Assembly: GCF_039542905.1 (NCBI RefSeq)
Contig: NZ_BAABIS010000001.1
Coordinates: forward strand, 62,001-126,000
Length of the DNA stretch: 64,000 bases
DNA from: Kitasatospora terrestris
Lineage (GTDB): Bacteria > Actinomycetota > Actinomycetes > Streptomycetales > Streptomycetaceae
Direction: 5' to 3'
Made by a program: the position numbers and the translations under genes. Positions 48,925 through 59,989 of the stretch are shown piece by piece (the stretch's first letter is position 1; each line of letters starts with the position of its first letter). The notes beneath the pieces are model-generated. The model was given only the letters and a program-made list of their open reading frames with translations. It was not told the origin of the DNA and did no database searches.

Positions 48925-50472
48925 TCACCAGTTGGCGGGGTGTCCGGGGACGGGTGCGGGGAGCGGGTGGTCGGGTGGGTGGAGGAGGTAGACGACGCCG
49001 CCGCCGGTCAGCCAGACGCGTTCGAAGTCGGTTCGCGGGTAGGTGCGGCGGACCGTTTCGTCGGTGGGTGACAGGGGGTCGTTGACGACGACGTCGCCGT
49101 GGGGGGTAAAGCCGCACACGACCATGATGTTGCCGGCGCTGGTGTAGCCGCCGAGCTCGCTGCTGCGTGCGGCCTGGGCGGTGGCGACGGGGATCCCGGC
49201 GAGGATGAACCGTTCCAGCTCGGCGAGCGAGCGCAGGCGGGTGACCAGGCCGAGCAGGCCCCAGCGGGCGGGGTAGGCGGCGTTGAACGCCCAGTTCCCG
49301 CAGCCGCGGTAGGCGTAGTCGTACACCGCTCGGGCGGTGAAGTCGACGTCCGGGGCGGGGTCGTGCGGGTCCAGCCAGGTGAGGTCGTCGGCGGCGGGTC
49401 CGCGGCCGAAGTAGGCGGTGAGCATCGCGGTGCACGCCGGGCCGGCCCAGGCCTCGCCGCCGCCGTCGTACTGGGGGCAGTGGCCGGTGTGGACCTCCTG
49501 CGAACGCCGCGGCACGTCCAGCACCGTGCCCCACCCTCCGCCCGGCCCGCTCACTGCTCCCAGGGGCGGCGCCGGAGCACGGGAGGCGAGAACGGCCAGC
49601 GAGTGCAGCGCCGGCAGCACGTCCGCCACCGCGTCCCCTGCCGGGCCGGCCGTGGAAGCGTCCGGACCGCCGTCGGTGTCGCTGCCCGGGCCGGGCTTGG
49701 GGTGCGCGCCGGTGCCGGCGGGCGGGTCGGCCGGTGCCTCCTCGGCCAGGCGGTGGACCACCGCCCGGACCCGGAACGCCGCGACCGGCCGCCCGGGGGC
49801 AGCGGTGAACGTGTCCACGTCCACCGCCCCGAACGCGTCCGCCTGCCCGGGGACGGTCGTCCGGTGCACCACCTCGTCGCCCGCGGCCCAGCGCGCCATC
49901 GTGAACCAACCCGAGACGGCCCCGGCGGCGTCCCGGACCTGCAGACGCACCGTCACCCGGCAACCGGCAGGGCCGGTCGCCGACCAGGACGGCACCAACT
50001 CCTGCGCGTGCCACTCCCCCGCACCGCGCCCGCCGAGGCCGTCACGGCCGTCGTCCCGGGGGCGGTCGGGGCGGTCGGGGCCGTCGGGGTCCTGGTGGTC
50101 GTGGGGGTGGGGGGTGGCGAGGCAGGCTTCCGTCCACGGCGATGTCCACCGGGCCCACTCCCAGGTCCGCGGCCGGTGCCCGAACGGATCCGCGTACACC
50201 GCGGAGCCGGCCGGCGCCTCCCACACCAGGGCGGTGCGTCCGGGGAACACCGGGGCACCGTCCGCCACGGCCAGGCCCTCCAGGGTGCCGGAGGCGAACG
50301 CGGCGGCACCGTCCCAGCGGTGCAGCGCGACCTGTCCCCCGGTCCCGGCCGCCGGGTGCCGCACGCGGCCGGGCAGGTCGGTCCGCACCCCGGCCCGGGT
50401 CCGGCCCTGCTGCTCGGCCCGGCCCTGGGGCTGCGTGTGTGCCGCGGGCCCGCGTGCGGTGTGGCCTGTCAT
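48925..50472 (-). CDS. C39-like protein with the catalytic Cys and His replaced
   Basis: The protein has 515 residues, no clear signal peptide and a long variable N-terminal half (GGQVALHRWDGAAAFASGTL; QELVPSWSATGPAGCRVTVR) that resembles a carbohydrate-binding or fibronectin-like part. The C-terminal 200 residues follow Streptomyces C39-type peptidases: RSQEVHTGHCPQYDGGGEAW, DFTARAVYDYAYRGCGNWAF and GDVVVNDPLSPTDETVRRTY. Where those proteins read W-C-S-P-x-S-T-x-M this one has WAGPACTAM, and where they read G-H-L it has AGNIMVV, so the expected Cys and His are Ala and Asn. It is probably a binding pseudo-enzyme. An amidase gene lies 83 bp upstream. Confidence 0.85.
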   Translation of the reverse strand: MTGHTARGPAAHTQPQGRAEQQGRTRAGVRTDLPGRVRHPAAGTGGQVALHRWDGAAAFASGTLEGLAVADGAPVFPGRTALVWEAPAGSAVYADPFGHRPRTWEWARWTSPWTEACLATPHPHDHQDPDGPDRPDRPRDDGRDGLGGRGAGEWHAQELVPSWSATGPAGCRVTVRLQVRDAAGAVSGWFTMARWAAGDEVVHRTTVPGQADAFGAVDVDTFTAAPGRPVAAFRVRAVVHRLAEEAPADPPAGTGAHPKPGPGSDTDGGPDASTAGPAGDAVADVLPALHSLAVLASRAPAPPLGAVSGPGGGWGTVLDVPRRSQEVHTGHCPQYDGGGEAWAGPACTAMLTAYFGRGPAADDLTWLDPHDPAPDVDFTARAVYDYAYRGCGNWAFNAAYPARWGLLGLVTRLRSLAELERFILAGIPVATAQAARSSELGGYTSAGNIMVVCGFTPHGDVVVNDPLSPTDETVRRTYPRTDFERVWLTGGGVVYLLHPPDHPLPAPVPGHPANW

Positions 50473-50555
50473 CTCAGTCGTCCTGGCTTCCTGCCCGCCC
50501 CGGGCCGGTCAAGGGTGTCGGCGGCCCGGCCGCCGGCACCCACGCTACCCGCGCC

Positions 50556-52556
50556 TCAACCGGTCGCCGGAACCGGCGTCCAGCTCGGCACCAGCTGCAC
50601 GTCGTCGGCGTTGACGAACATGAACCGCTGACCGAACTGCACCTGGTAGTACACGGTGTTCCCGCGGACCACGGTGTGGCTCGCCGGGTCGAAGGTGGTG
50701 GAGAAGTAGTACTCCCCGTGCACCGCCCCACCGAAGGAGTACCGCTGCCCCGGCAGGAGCACGTACGGCAGCGGGACGACCGCCTGCGGCTTGATGCCCG
50801 CCGGGTAGGCGGCGGCCTCCGGATACGCCCGCCCGTACACCGGCACCGCGGCGCGCCCCGGCTTCGCCACCACCGTCAGTCCGGACGCCGCGACCGCCGC
50901 CGGGTGCCCCCCGGGGTTGCGGAACCAGCCCTTCTGCCCCAGGTACCAGATCGCCGTCCAGTCGCCACTGCGCCCGGCCACCGCGTACTGCTGCCCCGAA
51001 CTGACCCTGGCCGCGTGGTTGTACACCGACCAGTCCCCCGGCCCCGACCGGATCCCGATGTCCGTGACCAGGGGCGCGTCGTCCCGCGGCTCGGTGCGCA
51101 GGGTGATCGAGGCGGAGCCGTGCACCGGGCACAGGTCCGCCGGCGTCGCCCCGCAGTAGTACGGCTCCGTGTTGGCCTCGTAGTCGGGGGCGATGGTCAC
51201 CAGCCCGGCCCGCTTCGGGTCGCCGGTGGGGGTGAAGGGGCGGCCCAGGAGCTGGAAGTAGTGCGACCAGTCCCAGTACGGACCCGGGTCCTGGTGCATG
51301 CCGGAGATGTTGCCCGGGGTGGTGCCCGGCACGTTGTCGTGCCCCACGATGTGCGCCCGGTCCAGCGGCACCCCGTACCGCAGGGCGAGGTGGCGCACCA
51401 GCCGGGCCGAGTTGCGGTACATCGCCTCCGTGTACCACTGGCCGCCCTCGGCCAGGAATCCCTCGTGCTCGATCCCCACCGACTTCGCGTTCACGTACCA
51501 GTTCCCCGCGTGCCACGCGGTGTCCTTCGGATCCACGTGGTTCGCGATGTGCCCGTCCGCGGAACGGATCGTGTAGTGCCAGGACACGTACGTCGGGTCC
51601 TGCACCAGCCGCAGGGTCGGCTCGTACGGCGTCTCCGTGTCGTGGATCACGATGTAGTCGATCCGCTGGTTGAACGGCCGGTTCGACAGGTCGTGGTTCC
51701 CGTAGTCACCCGGATCCTGCGACAACTGCTGGTACGGGGCCGGGATCCACTCGCAGCCCAGGCCCGCCGGGCACGTCGCGCCGTCCGCGGTCGGCCGCAG
51801 GTGCAGGCGGGCGAGTTGCTCGATGCGCGGCGTGACGCGCGCGGCGGCCAGCGACACCACGCCCCCGCCGGCGTCCGTCGAACGCGAGGGGCCCTCCGCG
51901 ATCACGTCGAAGACGTCGTCGGCGAACCGCCGTGCCGTCGCCTCGTCGTCCGCCCCCGAGTACGCCGCGACCGCCCCGTACCACGCCGCCGGATCGGCGG
52001 ATGCCGCCTCACCCAGGGCCTTCTGGTGCGCGGCCAGCAGGGCGGCCCCGCCGCGGATGTTCGCCACCGGATCGGTCTTCAGCCGCTCCGGCGCGATGCC
52101 GGTCAACCGGGCCGCCTCGCGCAGCGTCTCCAGTCGGGGTGCCGCCGCGTCCGATGCGGTGCCCGCCACCGCCGGGCGGTCCCGCGGCACGAGCGGCACG
52201 TCGTCCTTGCCCCGCGCGTCGCCGGCACCGTCGCCGCCCCCGGGCAGGGTGGCGAGGGCGCCCGTGGCGTCGGTGAGGTGCATCGGGCCGTACCCGGCAT
52301 CGGTGCTGGGGGCGCCGCCGTGGCCGTCCCAGCGGCTCTCCAGGTAGGACACGCCGAGCAGCACCTGCAGCGGCACCCCGTATTCGGCGGCCGCTGCCGA
52401 GAACGCCGCCGCTCGCGCGGTGCCGGGCTCCGCCGCACCTGCCGGGGGGACCACGGCAAGGGCGGGCAGCAGCGCCAGCGCGGCCGCCAGGGCGGTGCGC
52501 GCCCGCACCGGCTTGCGCTGCGGGGACAGGGGCGAGGGTTCGAGCGGTTCTGACAT
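50556..52556 (-). CDS. Secreted N-acetylmuramoyl-L-alanine amidase with a transglycosylase-like N-terminal domain
   Basis: ATG 52556 has AGGAG 9 nt upstream; 666 residues. A signal peptide is clear (RTALAAALALLPALAVVPPA then GAAEP). Residues 50-120 read YGVPLQVLLGVSYLESRWDG and AGYGPMHLTDA, an SLT-type lysozyme-like fold with a Glu in YLESRW. The Amidase_2 domain lies at about 295-420: IDYIVIHDTETPYEP, SWHYTIRSADGHI, SVGIEHEGFLAEGGQW and HIVGHDNVPGTTPGN, including the zinc His residues. The C-terminal 180 residues hold SH3-like repeats (ITLRTEPRDDAPLVTDIGIR). It should cut peptide from glycan in the wall. Confidence 0.9.
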   Translation of the reverse strand: MSEPLEPSPLSPQRKPVRARTALAAALALLPALAVVPPAGAAEPGTARAAAFSAAAAEYGVPLQVLLGVSYLESRWDGHGGAPSTDAGYGPMHLTDATGALATLPGGGDGAGDARGKDDVPLVPRDRPAVAGTASDAAAPRLETLREAARLTGIAPERLKTDPVANIRGGAALLAAHQKALGEAASADPAAWYGAVAAYSGADDEATARRFADDVFDVIAEGPSRSTDAGGGVVSLAAARVTPRIEQLARLHLRPTADGATCPAGLGCEWIPAPYQQLSQDPGDYGNHDLSNRPFNQRIDYIVIHDTETPYEPTLRLVQDPTYVSWHYTIRSADGHIANHVDPKDTAWHAGNWYVNAKSVGIEHEGFLAEGGQWYTEAMYRNSARLVRHLALRYGVPLDRAHIVGHDNVPGTTPGNISGMHQDPGPYWDWSHYFQLLGRPFTPTGDPKRAGLVTIAPDYEANTEPYYCGATPADLCPVHGSASITLRTEPRDDAPLVTDIGIRSGPGDWSVYNHAARVSSGQQYAVAGRSGDWTAIWYLGQKGWFRNPGGHPAAVAASGLTVVAKPGRAAVPVYGRAYPEAAAYPAGIKPQAVVPLPYVLLPGQRYSFGGAVHGEYYFSTTFDPASHTVVRGNTVYYQVQFGQRFMFVNADDVQLVPSWTPVPATG

Positions 52557-52690
52557 GGGTGCAGTGCTCCTTCGCACGAGGGGACGGAACAGGTCGAGGT
52601 CGTGCATCGGTCCGCGCCCGGCGCGGGACCGACGGGCAGGGGGCGAGCGGGCGGCGGGCCCGTCGTCAGCGGGCCTCTCCGGCCGTGGTC

Positions 52691-53781
<1,091 letters not shown>

Positions 53782-53785
<4 letters not shown>

Positions 53786-54822
53786 GCTCCCCACCCCCCT
53801 TGCAACAGCTCGTCGGTGAAGTGGCAGGCACTGCGGCGCGACCCGTCCGCCTCGCGACCGCCGACCGGCCCGAGCACAGGACGCTCCTGCGCACACCGGG
53901 CCCGCGCGGCCCCGCACCGGGGGTGGAAGGCACAACCGGCCGGCAGCCGGGCGAGGTCCGGCGGTGATCCCGGCACCGGAACCAGCCGCCGGCCGGGCCG
54001 GTCCACCCGCGGCACCGACGCCAGGAGTCCCCGCGTGTAGGGGTGGGCGGGCACGGCGTACAGGCGGTCCGCGTCGGACTCCTCGACCGCCCGGCCCGCG
54101 TACATCACCGTGATCCGGTCCGCGACCGAGGCGACCACTCCGAGGTCGTGGGTGATCAGTACCAGTCCCGTGCCGGTCTCCTGCTGGAGGTCGTGGAGCA
54201 GTCGCATGATCTGGGCCTGGACGGTGACGTCGAGTGCCGTGGTGGGCTCGTCCGCGATGACGACCTCGGGGTCCAGGGCCAGCGCCATGGCGATCATCAC
54301 GCGTTGGCGCATGCCGCCCGAGAACTGGTGGGGGTAGTCGTTCACCCGCCGGGCCGCGGCCGGGATGCGGACCCGGTCCATCAACTCGACGGCTCGGGCC
54401 CGCGCCTCCTTCCTGCCGGCGCCCCGGTGGACCCGGAACATCTCGGCGAGCTGGGCACCGACCGTCAGCACCGGGTTGAGAGCGGACAGGGCGTCCTGGA
54501 ACACCATCGCGATCCGGGTCCCGCGGACCCTGCGGTGCTCGGCGTCGGTGAGTTTGAGCAGGTCCTGGCCGTGGAGGCGGACCGCGCCCCGGGTGATCCG
54601 GGCCGGTGGAAAGGGCAGCAGACCCATCACGGCCTGCGCCGCGACCGACTTCCCGGAGCCGGACTCGCCGAGCAGGGCCAGGGTCTGGCCGGAGTGGAGG
54701 GTGTAGCTGAGGCCGTTCACGGCCCGCACCACACCGCGTGCCGTGCGGAACTCCACGTGCAGGTCGTCCACTTCGAGCAGCGGCGGCACGGCCGGCGCAC
54801 GGACGGGTCGGGAAGCGGTCAC
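53782..54822 (-). CDS. Oligopeptide ABC transporter ATP-binding protein (DppD/OppD type)
   Basis: GTG 54822 gives 346 residues. Walker A is [20 protein letters not shown], the signature [20 protein letters not shown], Walker [21 protein letters not shown] and the His is in LITHDLGVV. The C-terminal [18 protein letters not shown] contains the conserved Cys cluster of this family. It pairs with the protein encoded next to form the asymmetric ATPase dimer of the importer. Confidence 0.95.
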
Positions 54823-54866
54823 CTTTGTTCTCCCAGGGTGCCCGGGCCGTCAGGCCGGGGAGGATG

Positions 54867-55811
54867 TCAACTCAACTTCGGGTCGAAGGCGTCACGGACC
54901 GCGTCTCCGAGGAGGATGAAACTCAGCACGGTCGCCGACAGGAACAGGGCGGGGAACGCCAGCAGGTGCGGGTGGTCCAGGAAGAAGCTCTGGGCGGTGT
55001 TCAACTGGAGCCCCCAGCTGACCGCCGGGTACTGCAGGCCCACGCCGAGGAAGTCGAGGGTCGCCTCGCCGGAGATCACGTTGCCGACGTTGAGCATCGC
55101 CACGACGACGACCGGCGTGATCGCGTTCGGCAGGACGTGCCGGAACATCAGCCTGGCCGGCCGGGCTCCGGACATCCGGGCGGCCCGGACGTAGTCGGCG
55201 TCCTTGACCGCGATGACCTGGGAGCGCATCACCCGGGTCATCGTGCTCCAGCCGAGCGCCACCAGGACCAGGGTCATCGCGCCCAGACCGTGGCGGGGGA
55301 AGGCGACCAGGATGACGGTGGCGCCCAGGACGAACGGCAGACCGAAGAAGACCTCGGTGACCCGTGACAGCAGGTCGTCCACCCATCCGCCGTAGAACCC
55401 GGCGAGGAGGCCGAGGACGACGGACACCACGAGCGCACCGGCGGTGACGGCGACTCCGGCCAGCAGGGAGGGCCGGCTGCCCCGCACGACCTGGGCGAGG
55501 TAGTCGCAGCCCTGGAGGTCGAATCCGAAGGGGTGGCCGTCGGCGGGTCCCAGTTTCGAGTGCGCGAGCTCGCAGCGGCCGTCGTCGTCGGTGAACGCCG
55601 CGGTGAAGACGCCGGGGAAGGCCGCCATCAGGCCGATCAGGGCGATCACCGCCAGGCACACCCACACCAGCGGACGCGAGCGCAACTGCGACCAGGCGTC
55701 ACGGCTCAGCGAAGCGCGCGCGGTCTGCGGCACGCCGTCGACGGGCAGGGCGCCCGGTGCCGGATCCGGGGGCGGGTCCTGGGTGGGGCCGGGCAGGCGG
55801 AGGCTAGTCAA
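54867..55811 (-). CDS. Oligopeptide ABC transporter permease (DppC/OppC type)
   Basis: I start this gene at TTG 55811, which has GAGGA 6 nt upstream and overlaps the previous stop; an in-frame ATG at 55847 would add 12 residues. The 314-residue protein begins with a Pro-rich cytoplasmic leader, has one N-terminal helix ([19 protein letters not shown]) and five more, and carries the EAA loop [20 protein letters not shown]. The insertion [20 protein letters not shown] is the usual periplasmic segment. Confidence 0.92.
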   Translation of the reverse strand: MTSLRLPGPTQDPPPDPAPGALPVDGVPQTARASLSRDAWSQLRSRPLVWVCLAVIALIGLMAAFPGVFTAAFTDDDGRCELAHSKLGPADGHPFGFDLQGCDYLAQVVRGSRPSLLAGVAVTAGALVVSVVLGLLAGFYGGWVDDLLSRVTEVFFGLPFVLGATVILVAFPRHGLGAMTLVLVALGWSTMTRVMRSQVIAVKDADYVRAARMSGARPARLMFRHVLPNAITPVVVVAMLNVGNVISGEATLDFLGVGLQYPAVSWGLQLNTAQSFFLDHPHLLAFPALFLSATVLSFILLGDAVRDAFDPKLS

Positions 55812-56730
55812 GGCGGATCCTCGGGTCGAGCAGGCCGTAGAGGACATCGACGGCCAGGTTGGCCAGGACGAAGACGAGCACGAGCGCCGTGGTGATGCCC
55901 ACGACCGTGGGCCCCTCGCGCAGTTGGATCGACTGGAAGACCTGCTGGCCGATGCCGGGGAGGTTGAAGATGTACTCGGTGACGATCGCCCCGGCCATCA
56001 AGGACCCCAGCTCCACGCCGAGGAACGTGACCACCGGGATCAGGGAGTTGCGCAGCGTGTGGCGGACCACCACCCTGCGCCGGCTCAGGCCCTTCGCGTC
56101 GGCGGTGCGCACGAAGTCGGCCCGCAGGTTCTCCACCAGGGAGGCGCGGGTCAGCCGTGCGACGTAGGCGAGGCCGAAGGAGGAGAGGACCAGGCCGGGC
56201 AAAAGGTAGGCCGTGGGCCAGCCGGCGTCGCCGCCGGACACCGGGAACCAGCCCAACCTCACGCCCAGGACCAACTGCGCCAGGTAGCCCACGATGTAAA
56301 CGGGCACGGCGATGACGAGGGTGGTGGCGCCGAGCACGACGTTGTCGGCCCAGCGCCCCTTGTTGAGGCCGGCCCACACACCGAGGGCGATGCCGAGGAC
56401 CACTTCGAAGAACCAGGCGGTGAGTCCGAGCCGGACGGTCACCTGCCAGCGCTCGGCGATCACGTCGGCGACCGGCTGGCCGCGGAAGGTGGTGCCGAAG
56501 TCACCGGTGATCAGGCCGCCCAGGTACTTGGCGTACTGCACCACCAGCGGGTCGTCCAGGTGGTAGCGGCGGTGGAGCTCGGCGAGGACCGAGGGCGGGA
56601 CGGGCCGGTCACCGGCCAGGCCCTGGATCGGATCGCCCGGCAGGACGAACACCAGGGCGTAGATGAGGAAGGTGGTCGCGAGCAGCACCGGTACGGCGTG
56701 CAGCAGGCGGCGGGCGACGAATCTGCCCAT
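55804..56730 (-). CDS. Oligopeptide ABC transporter permease (DppB/OppB type)
   Basis: ATG 56730 (MGRFVARRLLHAVPVLLATT) gives 308 residues with six helices. The family features are FVLPGDPIQGLAGDRPVPPS, YAKYLGGLITGDFGTTFRGQ and the EAA loop ADAKGLSRRRVVVRHTLRNS. It forms the membrane channel with the DppC-type permease. A longer frame to 56817 is Pro/Arg-rich without a ribosome-binding site. Confidence 0.95.
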   Translation of the reverse strand: MGRFVARRLLHAVPVLLATTFLIYALVFVLPGDPIQGLAGDRPVPPSVLAELHRRYHLDDPLVVQYAKYLGGLITGDFGTTFRGQPVADVIAERWQVTVRLGLTAWFFEVVLGIALGVWAGLNKGRWADNVVLGATTLVIAVPVYIVGYLAQLVLGVRLGWFPVSGGDAGWPTAYLLPGLVLSSFGLAYVARLTRASLVENLRADFVRTADAKGLSRRRVVVRHTLRNSLIPVVTFLGVELGSLMAGAIVTEYIFNLPGIGQQVFQSIQLREGPTVVGITTALVLVFVLANLAVDVLYGLLDPRIRLD

Positions 56731-56832
56731 GGAAGGCTGCCCCCGGAGGTAGGGTCCGCCGCCCTGGCGGGGGCGAGGCCGGCGGACGGGCGTTCGTGCG
56801 GGTGACGACTGCGGCACGTGGGCCGCGGGCGG

Positions 56833-58479
56833 TCAGTGCTTGACGGTGACCTCGTCGAGGTGCAGGCCGGTGACGTAGGGGTCGATCAGCACGTGGCCGA
56901 CGTTGGTGCTCCACGCCGACTGGTCCTGCCAGTTCCACAGCGGGATCAGCGGCATCTCCCGGAGCGCGAGGTCTTCGGCCTTCTGGTAGGCGGCCAGGCC
57001 GTCCTTGCCGTCCTTGGCGGCGTTGCCCTCGGCGAGGAGCGCGTCGAACTGCTTGCTGCTCCAGCCCATCCGGTTGTCGGGGTTGTAGAGCCCGTCCAGG
57101 TAGTTCTGCATGCTCGGGTAGTCGATCACCCAGTTCTGGCGGTAGGGGCCGGTGCCCTGGCGCTTGTTGAGGATCGGGCCGAGGTCGGCGGACGCCATCT
57201 TCTTGAAGGTGATGTCCTGGATTCCGAGGTTCTGCTTGAGCTGGTTGGCCACCGAGGTCATCCACTGTTCGTACGTGGGGTCGGAGTTGGAGAAGTAGAG
57301 CTCCATCGGGCCGGTGAAACCGCCGGCCTTGTCGAACAGCGCTTTCGCCTTGGCGGGGTCATAGGTGCAGGCCTCCCCGCAGGCGCCGTCGCGGTGGCCC
57401 GGGATCATCGGGGCGACGACCGAGTCGGCGGGCTTGAAGACGCCGTTGTAGATGGCCTGGGTGACGCCCGGCCGGTCGATGGCCATGGACAGGGCGCGGC
57501 GCAGCTCGGGGTTCTGGAAGCGCGGGTCCCACAGGGGCAGCCCGAGGTAGTCCATGGTGCCGCTGGGACGGACGGAGTAGTGGTCGCCGAATGCCCGTTT
57601 GGCTTCGGGTGCGCGGGCCGCGGGCACGGTGGTCATGATGTCGACGTTGCCGGCCTGGAGCTCGGTGAAGGCGGTGTCCTTGCTGGTGAAGATCTTGAAG
57701 GTGACGCCGTCCGCCATGGCCTTGCGGCTGCCCGTGTAGGAGGCGGACTTCTTCAGGGCGATCTTCTGGTCGTGCACCCAGTCGCCGTCCATCTGGAACG
57801 GCCCGTTGCCGATCGGGTGGGCGTCGAAGCCCTTGGGGTCGCTGAACGCGGCCTTCGGCAGCGGCGCGAAGGCCGTGAAGGCCAGCATCATCGGGAACTG
57901 GCTGAACGGTGCCGACAGGGTGACCTGCAGGGTGGTGTCGTCGACGACCTTCAATCCGGACAGCTTCTCGGCCTTGGGCTGCTGCCCCTGGTCGGGGTTG
58001 AGGTCCGCGTAGCCCTCGATCTGGGCGAAGTAGTAGTTCGACTCCCAGCCGTTGGGCCCGTACGCGGCGGCGTTCCACGCATCCGCGAAGCTCTGCGCGG
58101 TGACCTTCTCGCCGTTGTGGAAGGTGCCGTCCGGGCGCAGCTTGACCGTCCAGACCTTCTGGTCGCCGGAGTCGACCGACGCGGCCGCCAGGGGCAGGAC
58201 GTGGCCGTCCTTCGGGTCGAGGGTGACCGGGGTGTCGAACAGGCCCTGGATCACCTGGATGGCGTAGCTGTCAGTGGTCTGACCCGGCGTCAGGTGGTTG
58301 GGTTCGGTCAGCGCGACGCTGTAGGTGCCGCCGGGGGTCCCGGGGCCCTGGTCGGCGGAGTTCTTGCCGCCGCTCGCCGTACCGCCGCAGGCGGAGACCG
58401 CCAGGACCAGGGCGGTGGCTGCGGTGAGGGCCGGCAGCGAGCGGGCGGGGTGGGAAGGTCTGTGCCGGGGAGTGTGCAT
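56833..58479 (-). CDS. Oligopeptide-binding lipoprotein of an ABC transporter
   Basis: ATG 58479 has GAGGAA upstream; 548 residues. The lipoprotein signal ends in LAVSAC with lipidated Cys31. The SBP_bac_5 fold is seen in GTYSVALTEPNHLTPGQTTD, VIQGLFDTPVTLDPKDGHVL, FHNGEKVTAQSFADAWNAAA and RRALSMAIDRPGVTQAIYNG. It should bind oligopeptides outside the membrane. Within a peptidoglycan locus, cell-wall peptides or muropeptides are the likely ligand (inference). It is the first gene of the transporter operon. Confidence 0.95.
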   Translation of the reverse strand: MHTPRHRPSHPARSLPALTAATALVLAVSACGGTASGGKNSADQGPGTPGGTYSVALTEPNHLTPGQTTDSYAIQVIQGLFDTPVTLDPKDGHVLPLAAASVDSGDQKVWTVKLRPDGTFHNGEKVTAQSFADAWNAAAYGPNGWESNYYFAQIEGYADLNPDQGQQPKAEKLSGLKVVDDTTLQVTLSAPFSQFPMMLAFTAFAPLPKAAFSDPKGFDAHPIGNGPFQMDGDWVHDQKIALKKSASYTGSRKAMADGVTFKIFTSKDTAFTELQAGNVDIMTTVPAARAPEAKRAFGDHYSVRPSGTMDYLGLPLWDPRFQNPELRRALSMAIDRPGVTQAIYNGVFKPADSVVAPMIPGHRDGACGEACTYDPAKAKALFDKAGGFTGPMELYFSNSDPTYEQWMTSVANQLKQNLGIQDITFKKMASADLGPILNKRQGTGPYRQNWVIDYPSMQNYLDGLYNPDNRMGWSSKQFDALLAEGNAAKDGKDGLAAYQKAEDLALREMPLIPLWNWQDQSAWSTNVGHVLIDPYVTGLHLDEVTVKH

Positions 58480-58653
58480 GGCCGCTGTGTTCCTCTCGGT
58501 TCCTGCCGGTGGGGCAGGAAGGGGGTACCGGAGACGGGGGTGCGGTGCGAGTGCGCGGGAGCGGGCTTCTGCTCTCCGGGCCCGCGGAGGCCGTCGGCCG
58601 CTCTGCCGTCCGGTCGGGCGCACCGACGGAACGGTACGGTCGCTGTCCTCTGC

Positions 58654-58674
58654 GGGCCCCCACCGTAGGGGCCC
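58654..58674. terminator. Hairpin between the AnmK-type and binding-protein genes
   Basis: GGGCCCC at 58654-58660 and GGGGCCC at 58668-58674 form a 7-bp stem with a 7-nt loop in the 263-bp gap. It could end the kinase transcript or attenuate read-through into the transporter operon. Confidence 0.4.
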
Positions 58675-58699
58675 TCCGCCGTCGGCCGCGATGGACAGG

Positions 58700-58741
58700 C
58701 TGTCGATCCCTGTCGGGGCGGGGCCGACATCCTGTCGATCC
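58700..58741. promoter_or_regulatory. Paired 10-bp direct repeats upstream of the transporter operon
   Basis: CTGTCGATCC occurs at 58700-58709 and 58732-58741, exactly 32 bp apart (about three helical turns). They lie 220-260 bp upstream of the binding-protein start, just after the kinase stop. Equal phasing suggests a regulator binding site; none is proven. Confidence 0.35.
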
Positions 58742-58742
58742 G

Positions 58743-59963
58743 TCAATTGAGGCTTCCTGCCGGGCGGAAGGTCGCCGCGACGGGTGGACGCGGCACCGCC
58801 CTCGTCGAGGGAGGTCCGGCGGGGCCGGGTGTCACCGCGCCGAGCACCCGCGGGCCCCGGGCGCCCGTGCAGGACGGCACCGAGGACGGCAGCCCGTGCA
58901 CCGCGTACCAGCCGAGCACCGCGAACGCCACCGCCTCCTTGGCGTCCCAGGGCAGCCCCACCGCCTCGCTGGGGACCAGCGCCACGCCCGGCAGTTCGGA
59001 GGCGAGCATCGCCGACAGCACCGGATTGCGGCAGCCGCCGCCCGACACCACGACCTCCCCCAGGCCGTGGAGCCGCACCTGGTCCGCCACCGTGCGGGCG
59101 GTGAGTGCCGCCAGGGTCGCCAACAGGTCCGGGGCTGTCGGCTCGCGGCCGCCGGCGGCCCGGTGCTCGGTCAGCATCCGGTCCAGGTAGCCGTGGTGGA
59201 AGAGTTCCTTTCCGGTGCTCTTGGGTGCCGGCCGCCGGTAGTAGGGCTCGTCGAGGAGCCGCGCCAGCAGGAGCGGCTCGACCGAGCCCCGCGCGGCCAG
59301 TGCGCCGTCGCGGTCGTAGTGCCGTCCGGTGGCGCGCAGCACGGCCGCGTCCAGCAGTGCGTTCGCCGGTCCCGTGTCGTACGCCGCGCAGCCCCCGCGT
59401 CCGGTGCGCGGGACGGTGAGGTTGGCGATGCCGCCGAGGTTCAGCGCGCCCCGGAGCAGGCCCGGCCGGCGGGGCAGCCCCGCCAGCAGCAGCAGGTCCA
59501 CAAGAGCCACCAGCGGGGCGCCCTGCCCGCCCGCCGCCACGTCCCGCGCCCGGAGGTCGGCCACCACCGGGGCGCCCACGGCCTCCGCGATCCAGGCGGG
59601 CTGACCGAGTTGCAGCGTGCCGCGCACCGTGCCGTCCTCCACCCAGTGGTAGACGGTCTGCCCGTGCGAGGCGACCAGGTCGACCCCGCCGACGGCTGCG
59701 GCCGCGCCGGCCGCGGCCTCGGCGAACGCCTGCCCGATACGGGTGTCCAGCCGGCACACGGCGGCCAGGTCCACCCGGTGCGGCGGAAGCGCGGCCGCCA
59801 GGTCCTGCCTCAGCTCGTCCGGGTAGGGCACCGCGACGTGGTGCAGCAGCCGGCCCCGCAGCACGGGCCCCTGCCCGCGGAGGCTCTCGTCGAGGGCGAG
59901 GTCCACCACAGCCGCGTCGATCGCGTCGTGGGAGGTGCCCGACATCAGACCAAGGACTTTCAC
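58743..59963 (-). CDS. anmK: Anhydro-N-acetylmuramic acid kinase
   Basis: GTG 59963 has AGGAG about 8 nt upstream and gives 406 residues. Family motifs are [59 protein letters not shown] and [17 protein letters not shown]. AnmK opens 1,6-anhydro-MurNAc and phosphorylates it to MurNAc-6-phosphate, a step of wall recycling. The C-terminal 45 residues ([20 protein letters not shown]) extend past the usual end. It is divergent from the GHL10 gene; a 23-bp inverted repeat lies 27 bp upstream. Confidence 0.93.
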   Translation of the reverse strand: MKVLGLMSGTSHDAIDAAVVDLALDESLRGQGPVLRGRLLHHVAVPYPDELRQDLAAALPPHRVDLAAVCRLDTRIGQAFAEAAAGAAAAVGGVDLVASHGQTVYHWVEDGTVRGTLQLGQPAWIAEAVGAPVVADLRARDVAAGGQGAPLVALVDLLLLAGLPRRPGLLRGALNLGGIANLTVPRTGRGGCAAYDTGPANALLDAAVLRATGRHYDRDGALAARGSVEPLLLARLLDEPYYRRPAPKSTGKELFHHGYLDRMLTEHRAAGGREPTAPDLLATLAALTARTVADQVRLHGLGEVVVSGGGCRNPVLSAMLASELPGVALVPSEAVGLPWDAKEAVAFAVLGWYAVHGLPSSVPSCTGARGPRVLGAVTPGPAGPPSTRAVPRPPVAATFRPAGSLN

Positions 59964-59989
59964 CGTGTCGCTCCTGAGTCGTCGTTCTC

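Noticed and set aside
48925-48990. Signal peptide on the C39-like protein
   Set aside because: The N-terminus (MTGHTARGPAAHTQPQG) is polar and lacks a hydrophobic core, so export by Sec or Tat is not supported.
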